A DNA stretch of 52,095 nucleotides from a virus, in IMG/VR virus record IMGVR_UViG_3300008448_000124, positions 1 through 52,095 of that record; one strand, 5' to 3'. Below the pieces are notes generated by a model. The model was given only the letters and a program-made list of their open reading frames with translations, was not told the origin of the DNA and did not search any database. Both the position numbers and the translations under genes were made by a program. Below, in pieces: positions 20,238 to 29,202 of the stretch (the stretch's first letter is position 1; each line of letters starts with the position of its first letter).

Positions 20238-23129
20238 ATGGCTAACTTCGACTTAATGGATGCTGTGCTGCCCGATGAGGGTTGGTATTGCATTGTAGGA
20301 ATTAAGAACGACGTAGCGTGGCAGGAGCTTGTACAGACTAGAGAAGAGGCAGACGAGTTTATCAAGCAGTATCTGGAGGGTGGGCGCGATGTTTATTTTG
20401 GTTGTGCTAAGTTTGCAACCAACGCGAATCGTAAGCAGGAGAATGCTACGTATTTCCGTGCCCTCTGGATGGATATTGACTGCGGCGAAGATAAAGGAAA
20501 GCCTAACCCTAAAAAGAATAACCGGATTGAAGGCTACGTAGACCAAGCCACCGGATTACAAGCACTACGAGAGTTCTGTTCCACGATAGGACTGCCCAAA
20601 CCTACAGTCGTTAACTCAGGACGTGGCTGGCATTTGTACTGGCTGCTTACTGAAACCATAGACAAAGCACGCTGGCAACCACTTACTAAGCGGCTATCTA
20701 AACTTTGCGTCACTCACGGCTTGATTGTGGACCCTTCCGTCTTCGAGTCGGCTCGGATATTACGCGTACCGGGGACATTAAATTTCAAGGATGAAACACC
20801 TAAGCCCGTCGAGGTGTTGTCAGTTGCTCCACCCGTAGAATACGAAAAGATTAAAGAAATACTTGGTGTAAGCGCCGAGGACGAGCAGTACATACCCAGA
20901 CGCAGAGGGCCACCGTCGGCACTTACTTTGGCGTTGATGAAGAACCGCACGTCGTCGTTTAAAAAGATTATGACGATGGGCGATGAAGGCTGCGCTCAGT
21001 TAATACATTGTTATCAGAACCAAGAGTCCATAGATTACAACCTGTGGCGCTCAGCTATGTCTATCGCGGCATTCTGTGAGGACTCGTACTCGGCAGTTCA
21101 CAAGTTGTCTAAAAACCACCCGCATTACGACCCAGCGGAAGTGGATGCGAAAGCGCAAAACTTGCGAGATACCGGAGCCCCCCACTACTGCACGACGTTT
21201 GCGCGTTGGAACCCCGGCGGCTGTGATAATTGCAAACATAAAGGCGCATTTGCTTCTCCTATCGCTTTAGGTCGGACGATAGCTTTGTCTGAAGCAACTG
21301 AGGAAGGATACTTGGTCGAACCTGAACAACCGGAAGACGAAGAAGAGGATGAAGGCAGCGTAGCGATTGCGCCCACTTACATTCCGACGTACCCATTCCC
21401 ATATAAGCGTGGTGCAAGTGGCGGCGTATATCGGGAGCCGATGAAGGATGAGGAAGAAGCAAAGTTGATTTACGAGCACGACATATACGTAATGCAGCGC
21501 ATGATCGACCCAGAAGTAGGCGAAGTAATGCGGATACGTCTGCACTTACCCAAGGACGGCGTTAAGGATTTTACGATAGCAGCAAGCGCACTGACCGGTA
21601 AGGACGAACCAAAAAAACTGTTAGGTGCCAAGGGCGTGTTGGCTCGGGGTACGCAGATGGATGAAGTAATTAACTTTTTGCTTAGGTGTGCAAAGGAAAT
21701 ACAAATAACCACAAAGGCAGATATTATGAGAACACAATTTGGTTGGGCTGATGGAGACAGTAAGTTTATTGTGGGTGATAGAGAGATTACGGCGGATAGC
21801 ATTTACTACAGCCCCCCTTCCACAGCGACGAAGCATCTGGCACCGTACGTCATTGAGTCAGGCACGTTAGAAAAATGGAAAGAAGTCTTTAACCTCTACA
21901 CTCGCCCCGGTTTGGAACCCAACGCGTTTGCTGCGCTGTCAGCATTTGGTGCGCCGTTGCTTAAGTTTACCGGGCAGAAGGGCGCGATCATTAACTTGGT
22001 CTTCCGTGGCTCAGGCTCAGGTAAGTCAACAACGCTGGCTGTATGCAACAGCGTATGGGGGCACCCAGACAACCTGATGTGTATCCCAAAAGACACGGTT
22101 AACGCCAAGATGCTGAAGCTGGGGGTGATGAATAACCTGCCGTTCACGATGGACGAGATAACGAACATGGTGGCCGAAGAGTTCTCTGATATGTCCTACG
22201 GTATGTCTCAAGGGCGCTGGAAGGACCGGTCTATGGCAGCGACCAACGAACTCCGACTTAACACGACATTCTGGCAGACCATTTCTTTGTGCTCAGCCAA
22301 CGCACACTTTGCGCAAAAGCTGGCATCTTTGAAGGCTACGCCGGACGGGGAGATGATGCGCTTGATGGAGTACCAGATTGGTTACTCAAATGCTATCGAC
22401 GTGGCAGAAGGTAAGCAGTACTTTGACCATCAGTTGCGAGAGAACTACGGCGTGGCGGGTGGTATATATGCACAATGGCTTGTAGGCAACAAAGAAGAAG
22501 CAGTCCAGACTATGCGGGCTATACAAGCCAAGATCGACAAAGAGCTGAAGCTGACTCAGCGGGAGCGGTTCTGGTCTGCGGTTGTTGCTTGTAACATTAC
22601 CGGTGGTTTGATTGCCCGCAATCTGGGCTTGATTGACTACGACATGAAGGTTATTTACAAATGGGCAACAGACCTGATTAAGGAACTACGCAAAGAAGGC
22701 AGTGCCCCTATGGATGACGCCTCGACTGTGTTGGGTGACTTTCTCAACCGCCACGTGGACCAGTGCTTAGTTGTCAACGGCGAAGCCGACTCCCGCACTA
22801 ACCTGAGCCCTGCACCGTTACGGGAACCCCGAGGTGCGTTGGTTGCACGATATGAGCCAGACACCAAAAAACTATACATCCAGTCCAGTGCGTTTAAGGA
22901 TGACTGCGTTAAGAAACAGATTGGGTATAGCGATGTGCTACGGGAAATGAAGCTCAAGGGTGTGTTTACGGGGCGGGTCACACGCCGACTCGGCACTGGG
23001 ATGAAGATGGTAACGGCACCCGTGTATGTGTTGGAGTTTGACTGCACCAACCCCGAGTACTTGAACGTTGAGGCTTTTGTTCCAGTGGAGAAACCTGATG
23101 CAGGTGGAGAAGGTCAGCTACCAAATTAA
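20238..23129 (+). CDS. Primase-helicase fusion: AEP-type primase plus P-loop ATPase (963 aa)
   Basis: The N-terminal domain is an archaeo-eukaryotic/RepB-like primase: DID (D79, D81), SGRGWHLYW with H132, and RVPGTLNF (176-183). A PriCT-like middle and a Cys cluster (C318, C329, C332) follow. Next is an acidic linker (about 355-375) and a P-loop ATPase with Walker A GSGSGKST (591-598) and Walker B TMDE (637-640), DUF927 or SF3 helicase type. It probably makes primers and unwinds the fork. No clear ribosome site precedes the ATG. Confidence 0.85.
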   Translation: MANFDLMDAVLPDEGWYCIVGIKNDVAWQELVQTREEADEFIKQYLEGGRDVYFGCAKFATNANRKQENATYFRALWMDIDCGEDKGKPNPKKNNRIEGYVDQATGLQALREFCSTIGLPKPTVVNSGRGWHLYWLLTETIDKARWQPLTKRLSKLCVTHGLIVDPSVFESARILRVPGTLNFKDETPKPVEVLSVAPPVEYEKIKEILGVSAEDEQYIPRRRGPPSALTLALMKNRTSSFKKIMTMGDEGCAQLIHCYQNQESIDYNLWRSAMSIAAFCEDSYSAVHKLSKNHPHYDPAEVDAKAQNLRDTGAPHYCTTFARWNPGGCDNCKHKGAFASPIALGRTIALSEATEEGYLVEPEQPEDEEEDEGSVAIAPTYIPTYPFPYKRGASGGVYREPMKDEEEAKLIYEHDIYVMQRMIDPEVGEVMRIRLHLPKDGVKDFTIAASALTGKDEPKKLLGAKGVLARGTQMDEVINFLLRCAKEIQITTKADIMRTQFGWADGDSKFIVGDREITADSIYYSPPSTATKHLAPYVIESGTLEKWKEVFNLYTRPGLEPNAFAALSAFGAPLLKFTGQKGAIINLVFRGSGSGKSTTLAVCNSVWGHPDNLMCIPKDTVNAKMLKLGVMNNLPFTMDEITNMVAEEFSDMSYGMSQGRWKDRSMAATNELRLNTTFWQTISLCSANAHFAQKLASLKATPDGEMMRLMEYQIGYSNAIDVAEGKQYFDHQLRENYGVAGGIYAQWLVGNKEEAVQTMRAIQAKIDKELKLTQRERFWSAVVACNITGGLIARNLGLIDYDMKVIYKWATDLIKELRKEGSAPMDDASTVLGDFLNRHVDQCLVVNGEADSRTNLSPAPLREPRGALVARYEPDTKKLYIQSSAFKDDCVKKQIGYSDVLREMKLKGVFTGRVTRRLGTGMKMVTAPVYVLEFDCTNPEYLNVEAFVPVEKPDAGGEGQLPN

Positions 23130-23292
23130 CTGGCAAGCGTTTAAGCCGGGGGCATCGTTCTTTATCCCGTGTTTAAACCCCGCTACGGCAGTGCAGGATA
23201 TTACGCGTGTTATGAAAAGGCTTAGGTTTAAAATCGTAACACGCGTTGTCATACAGGAGGGCGTGCAGGGGGTGCGTGTGTGGAGGGTCTAG
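23098..23292 (+). CDS. Small basic phage protein (64 aa)
   Basis: I chose the ATG at 23098, with GTGGAGAAACCTG upstream; the frame is open from 23068. The protein reads YQINWQAFKPGASFFIPCLN, then a basic helix and strand (RVMKRLRFKIVTRVVIQEGV). It resembles small proteins of the same shape found in other phages and overlaps the primase gene by 32 bases. Unknown role. Confidence 0.7.
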   Translation: MQVEKVSYQINWQAFKPGASFFIPCLNPATAVQDITRVMKRLRFKIVTRVVIQEGVQGVRVWRV

Positions 23293-23351
23293 GTTATACT
23301 GCGCCGGACGGCACCCTCCGAAGTTAGCTCCTTCTGCCGTCGCTCTCCTTT

Positions 23352-23377
23352 GCCCCCGCTTAGTCGGGGGCTTTTTT
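23352..23377 (+). terminator. Rho-independent terminator at the convergence of the two arms
   Basis: Stem GCCCCCG/CGGGGGC with loop CTTAGT and six T (372-377) ends rightward transcription. The stop codon of the leftward 1945-residue gene (23362-23360) lies in this hairpin. On the minus strand the hairpin is followed by AAAGG, so it is not a good terminator in that direction. Confidence 0.9.
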
Positions 23378-26300
23378 CATGGGCGCACTAGCTGGCATCA
23401 TCTTCATGATTAACGGACGTAGCTTATCTTTCACACGTAACCCGTCTATAGACTTGCCTCGCGCTTCAGCTTCTCGGTCGATAGTTGAAGTAATAGCATC
23501 TCCATCTATAACGTCGTATGGGTTTGCTTTATTGAACTTTAGAACTGCTTGCATAGCGGCGTCTCGTTTGCTAAACGTAAACCCATCCAGCAAATCTTTA
23601 TACAAATCTAAAGCTGCTCTACGTTGTTCTTCTCGTTTTTGAATTTCAGCATATAACTGCGCTGTCTTTTCCTGCTTTGACGCTACACGGGTAATGCCAA
23701 ATCCTGCCATAGTAGCTATACGGTTTGCTTCTGTTAAAGCCTCTGGAGCAGCTATTACATCCCCTTTAAGAGTCTTTACTCCCTCACCCTTATCAACAAA
23801 CGGAACCCCTTGTTGCCGGAACGCTACTGCAAACCCACGTAAACCTGCGGGAAGCAGCAACTCCATACCCCGTTGCGTATCGCCATTATTTATACGGCGC
23901 ATTGCTTCGGCAACGTTTATCCCCATTCCAACGCTGGGGCCTAGCATATTAATAATAAACTCTCGCAGTGTTTCAGGTTCAGACTTACCAGCCTTCATCT
24001 CGCGGAACCATAACTGGTCTAGCTTTGTACGGCCATGGAAGTCTACATCGGTTGCCCATGACACAGGACCGCGTTCTAAAATCGTACCTAAGTCGAGACC
24101 GAATGTATCAGTTAAAAACTTTTTAAACCGCAGCTTAGGGTTTCTACGTTCTGGGTCTTCCTCATCTTCAGAAAAAAGCGACATTGCGTATGAGATAACG
24201 GATACTAACGGCAGACCCATAGCACCTGCAAACATGGCGGTCATACCTAGCGTACCAATAAACTTAGTAGCAGCAGTGCGCCGTACTCCGGGGGGCTGCT
24301 CTCCAAACATAGCCCTAAAGTTTTTAACTAAGTAGAACGTAGTCTGTTGGGCAAACGCTTTGAACTGCAAAATCACCCGTGCTGTATTGCCTCGGAAGTA
24401 ACGAGGTTTATTAAACTCTGAGTAATCGAACATTGCCTCGTCAGTCAACCGGGAGGCTTCGTTCAACGCTTCTTCCTGTGCAGTCTTTACGTCGCGTCCA
24501 TCTTTGGTAGCACGGTCGTACGCTAAATCGTACGCGGTCATAAACATGACTTCGCGGTTAAGTTTTTCGCTATGGTGGAATAGGTACCCCATGGCGTTCA
24601 TAATTTTTGTGGTTGTGGAACCACCGTCATACTGTTCAGATGGAGTGCGCGAAAGCTGGAGCGTATCGTAAGTTAGCGTCGTATCAATTTTTCCACGGCG
24701 CAGGGCTTCCATATACGCATCCCGGCGATGTCCAGTCAGCTTTGAAAGCAATGTAGGGAACGTAAACTTACCGTCTTTATCGGTTGTGCCCACTGCTTTA
24801 AATATGTTCATGTTCTTGGCGAGTGCCAAGTTTGCTTTCCCTCCAAACTCACCGTTAAGAACCGGCATACCAAAAACGTACAGACCCGTTAAGTTAGTCA
24901 GCGCGGATGCAGGTGCACTCATGTAGTAGAAGAAACTGGCGCTACCAAGCACATTAGCAAACTTAGTAGCCATAGCATCAGTGCGGTCTGGTGACAGCAC
25001 GTTCTCTACGCGGTCTTTCATTTCAGTAATTAACGGCGCATACAATTCTTCCCGCTGAGGCATTCCTTTTGTAGCATCCCAAGCTCTAACTACTGAGTTT
25101 CGTAGTTTTTGACCGTACTCAATCTTGGCTAACTGCACCGAGGTGTGAAAGCTGGACTTAGCAAAGTTACGCAGCGCATCTGAGCGGAAACCCGCCGTGC
25201 CTTTACGATGGATAAAGTGCTTGCGGAAGTTCTGTTCAGGCAGTGTAGAGAAATACAACTGATGTATCTCATCTTTTAACGCCGCCTTATCCACCATATT
25301 GGCGTTATCTACCAACTCAAGAATATCTTTTAATGTCTTGGACGAGCGCATGCCCTCATCAACAGCAACTTTAAAGTCGTCGCCAGTAGCAAAGATATTA
25401 CTTTCGTCAGCCTTTAGCGCTTCTACAGTAGTGCCTAGCTCTTTAGCACGTTGACGTACAAAGAAGTTACGCTCACGTGGGTCCTCAAACATGTAGTACT
25501 CCATGTTCGGGCTTTTTGGATTGCCTATGCGCACCCAGTATTTACCTTCGCGGACTAACGGAAAGTAAGGCTGTGGTAATTTCTCAAAGTCTTTTTCCAG
25601 CGTTGCAATGATCTGCGCTTTAGTCGCTTCGTCTGCTTCTGTCTGCGATACACGGTCAAGCAGAAGCTGTTTGTACTTATCAAACCGGGCTTTGTAAAAG
25701 TCACGAATATCGTTGTACAGTTTCTTGCCGTCTGGACCTAACGCTTCATACATCTGCGTAAGCGTAGCTGACCGGGTATCCACCGACGGATCAATCTGGT
25801 TAATAGTAGAGAGATGGATAAGCCGATTTAAAGTGCGGGACTTACCTGTATTAGCGCGCTGCCATTCATGCCAGACTTTAGCCATGTCAGCAGTTTCATC
25901 CAACATCTTGGACTTAGCACCATTCATGTCCTCGGCGATACGCAGTGTTGTATCTAGAACAGGTTTACCATCGCCTCCAATCATTGCCTTGGCCGCTTTG
26001 AGCTCAGTTAGCTGTCGCGTGGTCAAAGACTTTAGAAGCGGGTTACGAAACTGCGAGGTTGTACCGTTATAAACGTCAGACATCACATCTACGGCATCAT
26101 CCCAGCTACGTATTTTTATAAGCTGCCCAATAATAGTAAGCTGCTCTTCTGGTCCTGCTTTTGGGTCCTTTAACTTAGCATCGAAGTCTTTAGCTTCTTT
26201 ACCTTTGTTTTTTATTGCAGCCAACGTGTCAGGCGTAGTGGCTAGAAGACTTGCGTCACGAGGCAGGCGCTCGCTTAAGAGTGCGTCAGTAGTTACAACT

Positions 26301-29197
26301 AAGTCTTGGAAGGCAGACTGGGAGTTAGCGTCAAACCCAAACAGCTTGCGGATAGCTTCGACAAAACGTGAGTACATCGACATCTTCATTCCCGGCACCT
26401 GAGTAGCCAAGAACTGCTGCATCATGTTGTCGGTCAAGCCGTACGACACAAACTCACGCACATCGGTAAATGCGTTCACCTTATACAACGCGTCAAGGTA
26501 AGGAGTGGAACGCCCTTCTGCTTTAGCAACCCGATAGACAAGCTCAGCCCGTTGCATCGTTTTTGTCATTATCTGCGCAAATGCTTGCAGTGCAGGCGCG
26601 GTATCTAACTCACCTTGCGCATCTAAAGCCAATGCGTAATCCAAGCGCAGGGTAGTCGCAGCGTGCAAAGCCTCGTGCAGTACGGTTGTGTTGTTTATGC
26701 CATTGACATCGCCAAAGCTTGCGTCCCGCACATAAATAGTCTTACGCGCTTCGGAGTACACACCTTGGGTAGTCTCTTTGAATGCTTTGTTTATCTCCGC
26801 AGGTAGCTTAGTGTCTGAGCGGATTACGACAAACTGTACGCCCTTGACTGCATTCAACAGACGTTGAGCCAGCAGCTTCTCAAACGGCTTGCCGGTGTTC
26901 ATTATCCGGCGCAGTGCCTGCTGTGCAGTTGTGGCTGAGTTAAACTTAGGATCTGCGTCGTCCGACAAGTAGATGCTTGTGGACTTCAACGGTGCGCCAC
27001 GTTGTTCTGCCTTGTAGTCGGCGTAAAGTTTTTTGTACTGTGCTTGTTCTTGTGGAGTGAACGTAGCCACGGCTTCCCGTGCAACCCGACCGGCCTTAGT
27101 GTCGCGGCGTGTGGGGTCTACGCTGGCGATGTACAAGTACATCTTGTTGTTCCACAAGTCTTCCTTGCGTGCAGACTCAGCTTCTTCATAGGCCGTCTGC
27201 GCATCCTCGGCGCTAACTCCACGCTTAGCGAACTGCTCGGGAGCGAAACCTAATGATAGTTTTTGGATAGCTTTAGCCCGACCTTCGATGTCACGGGCGT
27301 CTTGGATCAAGTCCCCAGCTTGTGCCTTACGTTCTTCCGTTGTTTTAGCAACCTCAGACTTCTTGCGCCCAGCCCCCGGTGCACGTTTACGTACAGGGGC
27401 TTCGGCTTGTTCGGCTATGGCTGCGACGGTGGCGGCAGTTTCTTGCGGTCTTTCTTCTTTTGCTTGGACGGTTTCAATGGCTTCAGCGACACTGGGTTCC
27501 TCCGTGGGGGTAATGACTTCTTCAGCAGCACGTGCAAAGGCTTCTTCTTCCTGCGCAACTTCTTCGGCTACAAGCTCAACAGTTTCAGGAACAGGCGCTG
27601 CTTCCAGCGCTTCGGCTGGGGCAATTTGTACAGCAGGCTGTATAGCTTCCGGAGCAACTCCACCTGTCTCCACGGGGGCTGCTTCTCCCACCACAGGGGC
27701 AGGGGCAATAGGAGCCACAACAGTAGGTTCAACGACAGGAGCACGTTGTGCAACGACAAAGCCTCCATCAGGGGCCTCTATAATTTGTAGTTGATCTTTG
27801 TTTGGCTGCGAGTCTACTACCGCCTGTGCTTGCTCAAGGGTGGGTAGCGGTTGGGTTAGTGGTGTAGGTTGTACTGCTGCTCCAGTAATAGGTGCTCCAG
27901 TAAGTTGCTCAGCAGTAGCCAGTCCAGATGCGAGAGGTGTTTCAACTCCTGCGGTAGCGGCTTCAACTCCTCCGACAGGCATAGCAGCGCTAGGCTCAAC
28001 TGTTCCGTCGATAGCTGGTGAAGGTTCGGTGACATCAATAACTCCTTCTTCAATAGTCGGTTCTGCCCCGGCTACAACCTGACCTGTTTCTTTTTCAATC
28101 TCCGCTTGTAACGCATCTATTTCTCTTTGTTCTTGCGTATCCGCACGGCGCTCCATAGCAACTTGAGCCACCCCAGTAGTTGCACCAAGACCAGCACCAG
28201 CAGCAGCTTCCAACGTACCCTGCGCCACAACACCACGCATCGTAGGCACATCAAAACCTTCTTCCTGAAGGGCGAGGTTCTTCGCCAGTTGTTCCTGTGC
28301 ACCTTGGAGAAATTCAGGGGCCGCTTCTTTTGCAGCTGCTTTTGTTGCTGCGCCAAAGTAACCTTTGGCTGCTTGTTCGGCTACGTCTTCTGCTATTTCT
28401 GTTGCGCCTTTGCGCGTAATCTTACTGGCAATCATCCGGGCAATAGCAGGTTGTGCACCTGTAATAGCTTCGAGCGTACCAAGGCCAGCACCCGTGGTAA
28501 TCATGCCCATGTTCTCGCCAAAGTACTCCTGCGCCTTTATAGCCCGCGCTTCGGCTTCAGCGGGTTTCAAACCTGCTTTAACAAGCTCTTCTGTAACAGT
28601 TTCGTAAATAGCGCCTTTGATGGTACCAGCACCCATAACTGAACCAACTGCCGCTGTAGTGCCAAGAATAGCTGCCGCAGGTGCACCTGCCACAGTAGCC
28701 GTAAGACCTGCAACAATAGCTGGGCCCGATGTACCTAACGCGTTAACAACGGTATCTACTGGTGCAACAGCTAGTGCCTTAACACCCGCTACAACTTGAT
28801 CCAAGATGCCTTTGTCTTCGGCCTCTTTCATAATCCTAGCCTGCTCACGCGAGTCTTGTTTGGACTGCGCAGACATTAGTCCAGCTAGGTAGTCTTCTAC
28901 GGAGCGTAGGTTTTTAGACGTGGTGCTATCTGCCCCAAACGCATCAGAGATAAGCCGAACGCCTGTGACCAAACCTTTTTGCAACTGCAACGGCACGTCC
29001 GCAACCTGCCTAAATACAGACTGCTCTTCAGGTGTAGGCTCGGCGGTCTTAGTACGAGCGTCAATAAACGGGGTAGCAGTAGAGGGGTCAAAACCCGTTA
29101 CACGCGGGGTTTCTGTTTCCAATGTTGCCGTTGACGGGTCAAATGCAAACCCCCGTGTTACTTCTACTGGACGCGCTGTCGTTGGGTCAAAAGCCAT
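23360..29197 (-). CDS. Large polyvalent virion protein with metallopeptidase motif (1945 aa)
   Basis: The N-terminus has three FDPTTA/FDPSTA repeats within 45 residues. A hydrophobic segment follows (about 150-190, GPAIVAGLTATVAGAPAAAI). Then comes a long Pro/Glu/Ala linker (about 360-620) and a zinc-metallopeptidase motif HEALH (841-845). The C-terminal 500 residues have hydrophobic and basic helices of the PLxRFG/large polyvalent type. Such proteins are carried in the head and ejected with DNA. The peptidase may cut cell wall or host protein; both are inferences. Confidence 0.75.
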   Translation of the reverse strand: MAFDPTTARPVEVTRGFAFDPSTATLETETPRVTGFDPSTATPFIDARTKTAEPTPEEQSVFRQVADVPLQLQKGLVTGVRLISDAFGADSTTSKNLRSVEDYLAGLMSAQSKQDSREQARIMKEAEDKGILDQVVAGVKALAVAPVDTVVNALGTSGPAIVAGLTATVAGAPAAAILGTTAAVGSVMGAGTIKGAIYETVTEELVKAGLKPAEAEARAIKAQEYFGENMGMITTGAGLGTLEAITGAQPAIARMIASKITRKGATEIAEDVAEQAAKGYFGAATKAAAKEAAPEFLQGAQEQLAKNLALQEEGFDVPTMRGVVAQGTLEAAAGAGLGATTGVAQVAMERRADTQEQREIDALQAEIEKETGQVVAGAEPTIEEGVIDVTEPSPAIDGTVEPSAAMPVGGVEAATAGVETPLASGLATAEQLTGAPITGAAVQPTPLTQPLPTLEQAQAVVDSQPNKDQLQIIEAPDGGFVVAQRAPVVEPTVVAPIAPAPVVGEAAPVETGGVAPEAIQPAVQIAPAEALEAAPVPETVELVAEEVAQEEEAFARAAEEVITPTEEPSVAEAIETVQAKEERPQETAATVAAIAEQAEAPVRKRAPGAGRKKSEVAKTTEERKAQAGDLIQDARDIEGRAKAIQKLSLGFAPEQFAKRGVSAEDAQTAYEEAESARKEDLWNNKMYLYIASVDPTRRDTKAGRVAREAVATFTPQEQAQYKKLYADYKAEQRGAPLKSTSIYLSDDADPKFNSATTAQQALRRIMNTGKPFEKLLAQRLLNAVKGVQFVVIRSDTKLPAEINKAFKETTQGVYSEARKTIYVRDASFGDVNGINNTTVLHEALHAATTLRLDYALALDAQGELDTAPALQAFAQIMTKTMQRAELVYRVAKAEGRSTPYLDALYKVNAFTDVREFVSYGLTDNMMQQFLATQVPGMKMSMYSRFVEAIRKLFGFDANSQSAFQDLVVTTDALLSERLPRDASLLATTPDTLAAIKNKGKEAKDFDAKLKDPKAGPEEQLTIIGQLIKIRSWDDAVDVMSDVYNGTTSQFRNPLLKSLTTRQLTELKAAKAMIGGDGKPVLDTTLRIAEDMNGAKSKMLDETADMAKVWHEWQRANTGKSRTLNRLIHLSTINQIDPSVDTRSATLTQMYEALGPDGKKLYNDIRDFYKARFDKYKQLLLDRVSQTEADEATKAQIIATLEKDFEKLPQPYFPLVREGKYWVRIGNPKSPNMEYYMFEDPRERNFFVRQRAKELGTTVEALKADESNIFATGDDFKVAVDEGMRSSKTLKDILELVDNANMVDKAALKDEIHQLYFSTLPEQNFRKHFIHRKGTAGFRSDALRNFAKSSFHTSVQLAKIEYGQKLRNSVVRAWDATKGMPQREELYAPLITEMKDRVENVLSPDRTDAMATKFANVLGSASFFYYMSAPASALTNLTGLYVFGMPVLNGEFGGKANLALAKNMNIFKAVGTTDKDGKFTFPTLLSKLTGHRRDAYMEALRRGKIDTTLTYDTLQLSRTPSEQYDGGSTTTKIMNAMGYLFHHSEKLNREVMFMTAYDLAYDRATKDGRDVKTAQEEALNEASRLTDEAMFDYSEFNKPRYFRGNTARVILQFKAFAQQTTFYLVKNFRAMFGEQPPGVRRTAATKFIGTLGMTAMFAGAMGLPLVSVISYAMSLFSEDEEDPERRNPKLRFKKFLTDTFGLDLGTILERGPVSWATDVDFHGRTKLDQLWFREMKAGKSEPETLREFIINMLGPSVGMGINVAEAMRRINNGDTQRGMELLLPAGLRGFAVAFRQQGVPFVDKGEGVKTLKGDVIAAPEALTEANRIATMAGFGITRVASKQEKTAQLYAEIQKREEQRRAALDLYKDLLDGFTFSKRDAAMQAVLKFNKANPYDVIDGDAITSTIDREAEARGKSIDGLRVKDKLRPLIMKMMPASAPMKKAPD

Positions 29198-29202
29198 AGC
29201 TG

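Noticed and set aside
27263-27794. Two overlapping plus-strand open frames inside the 1945-residue gene
   Set aside because: They have biased Ser/Ala- or Phe/Cys-rich sequence typical of the antisense of a Pro/Glu/Ala-rich linker, and no ribosome sites. They are shadows.
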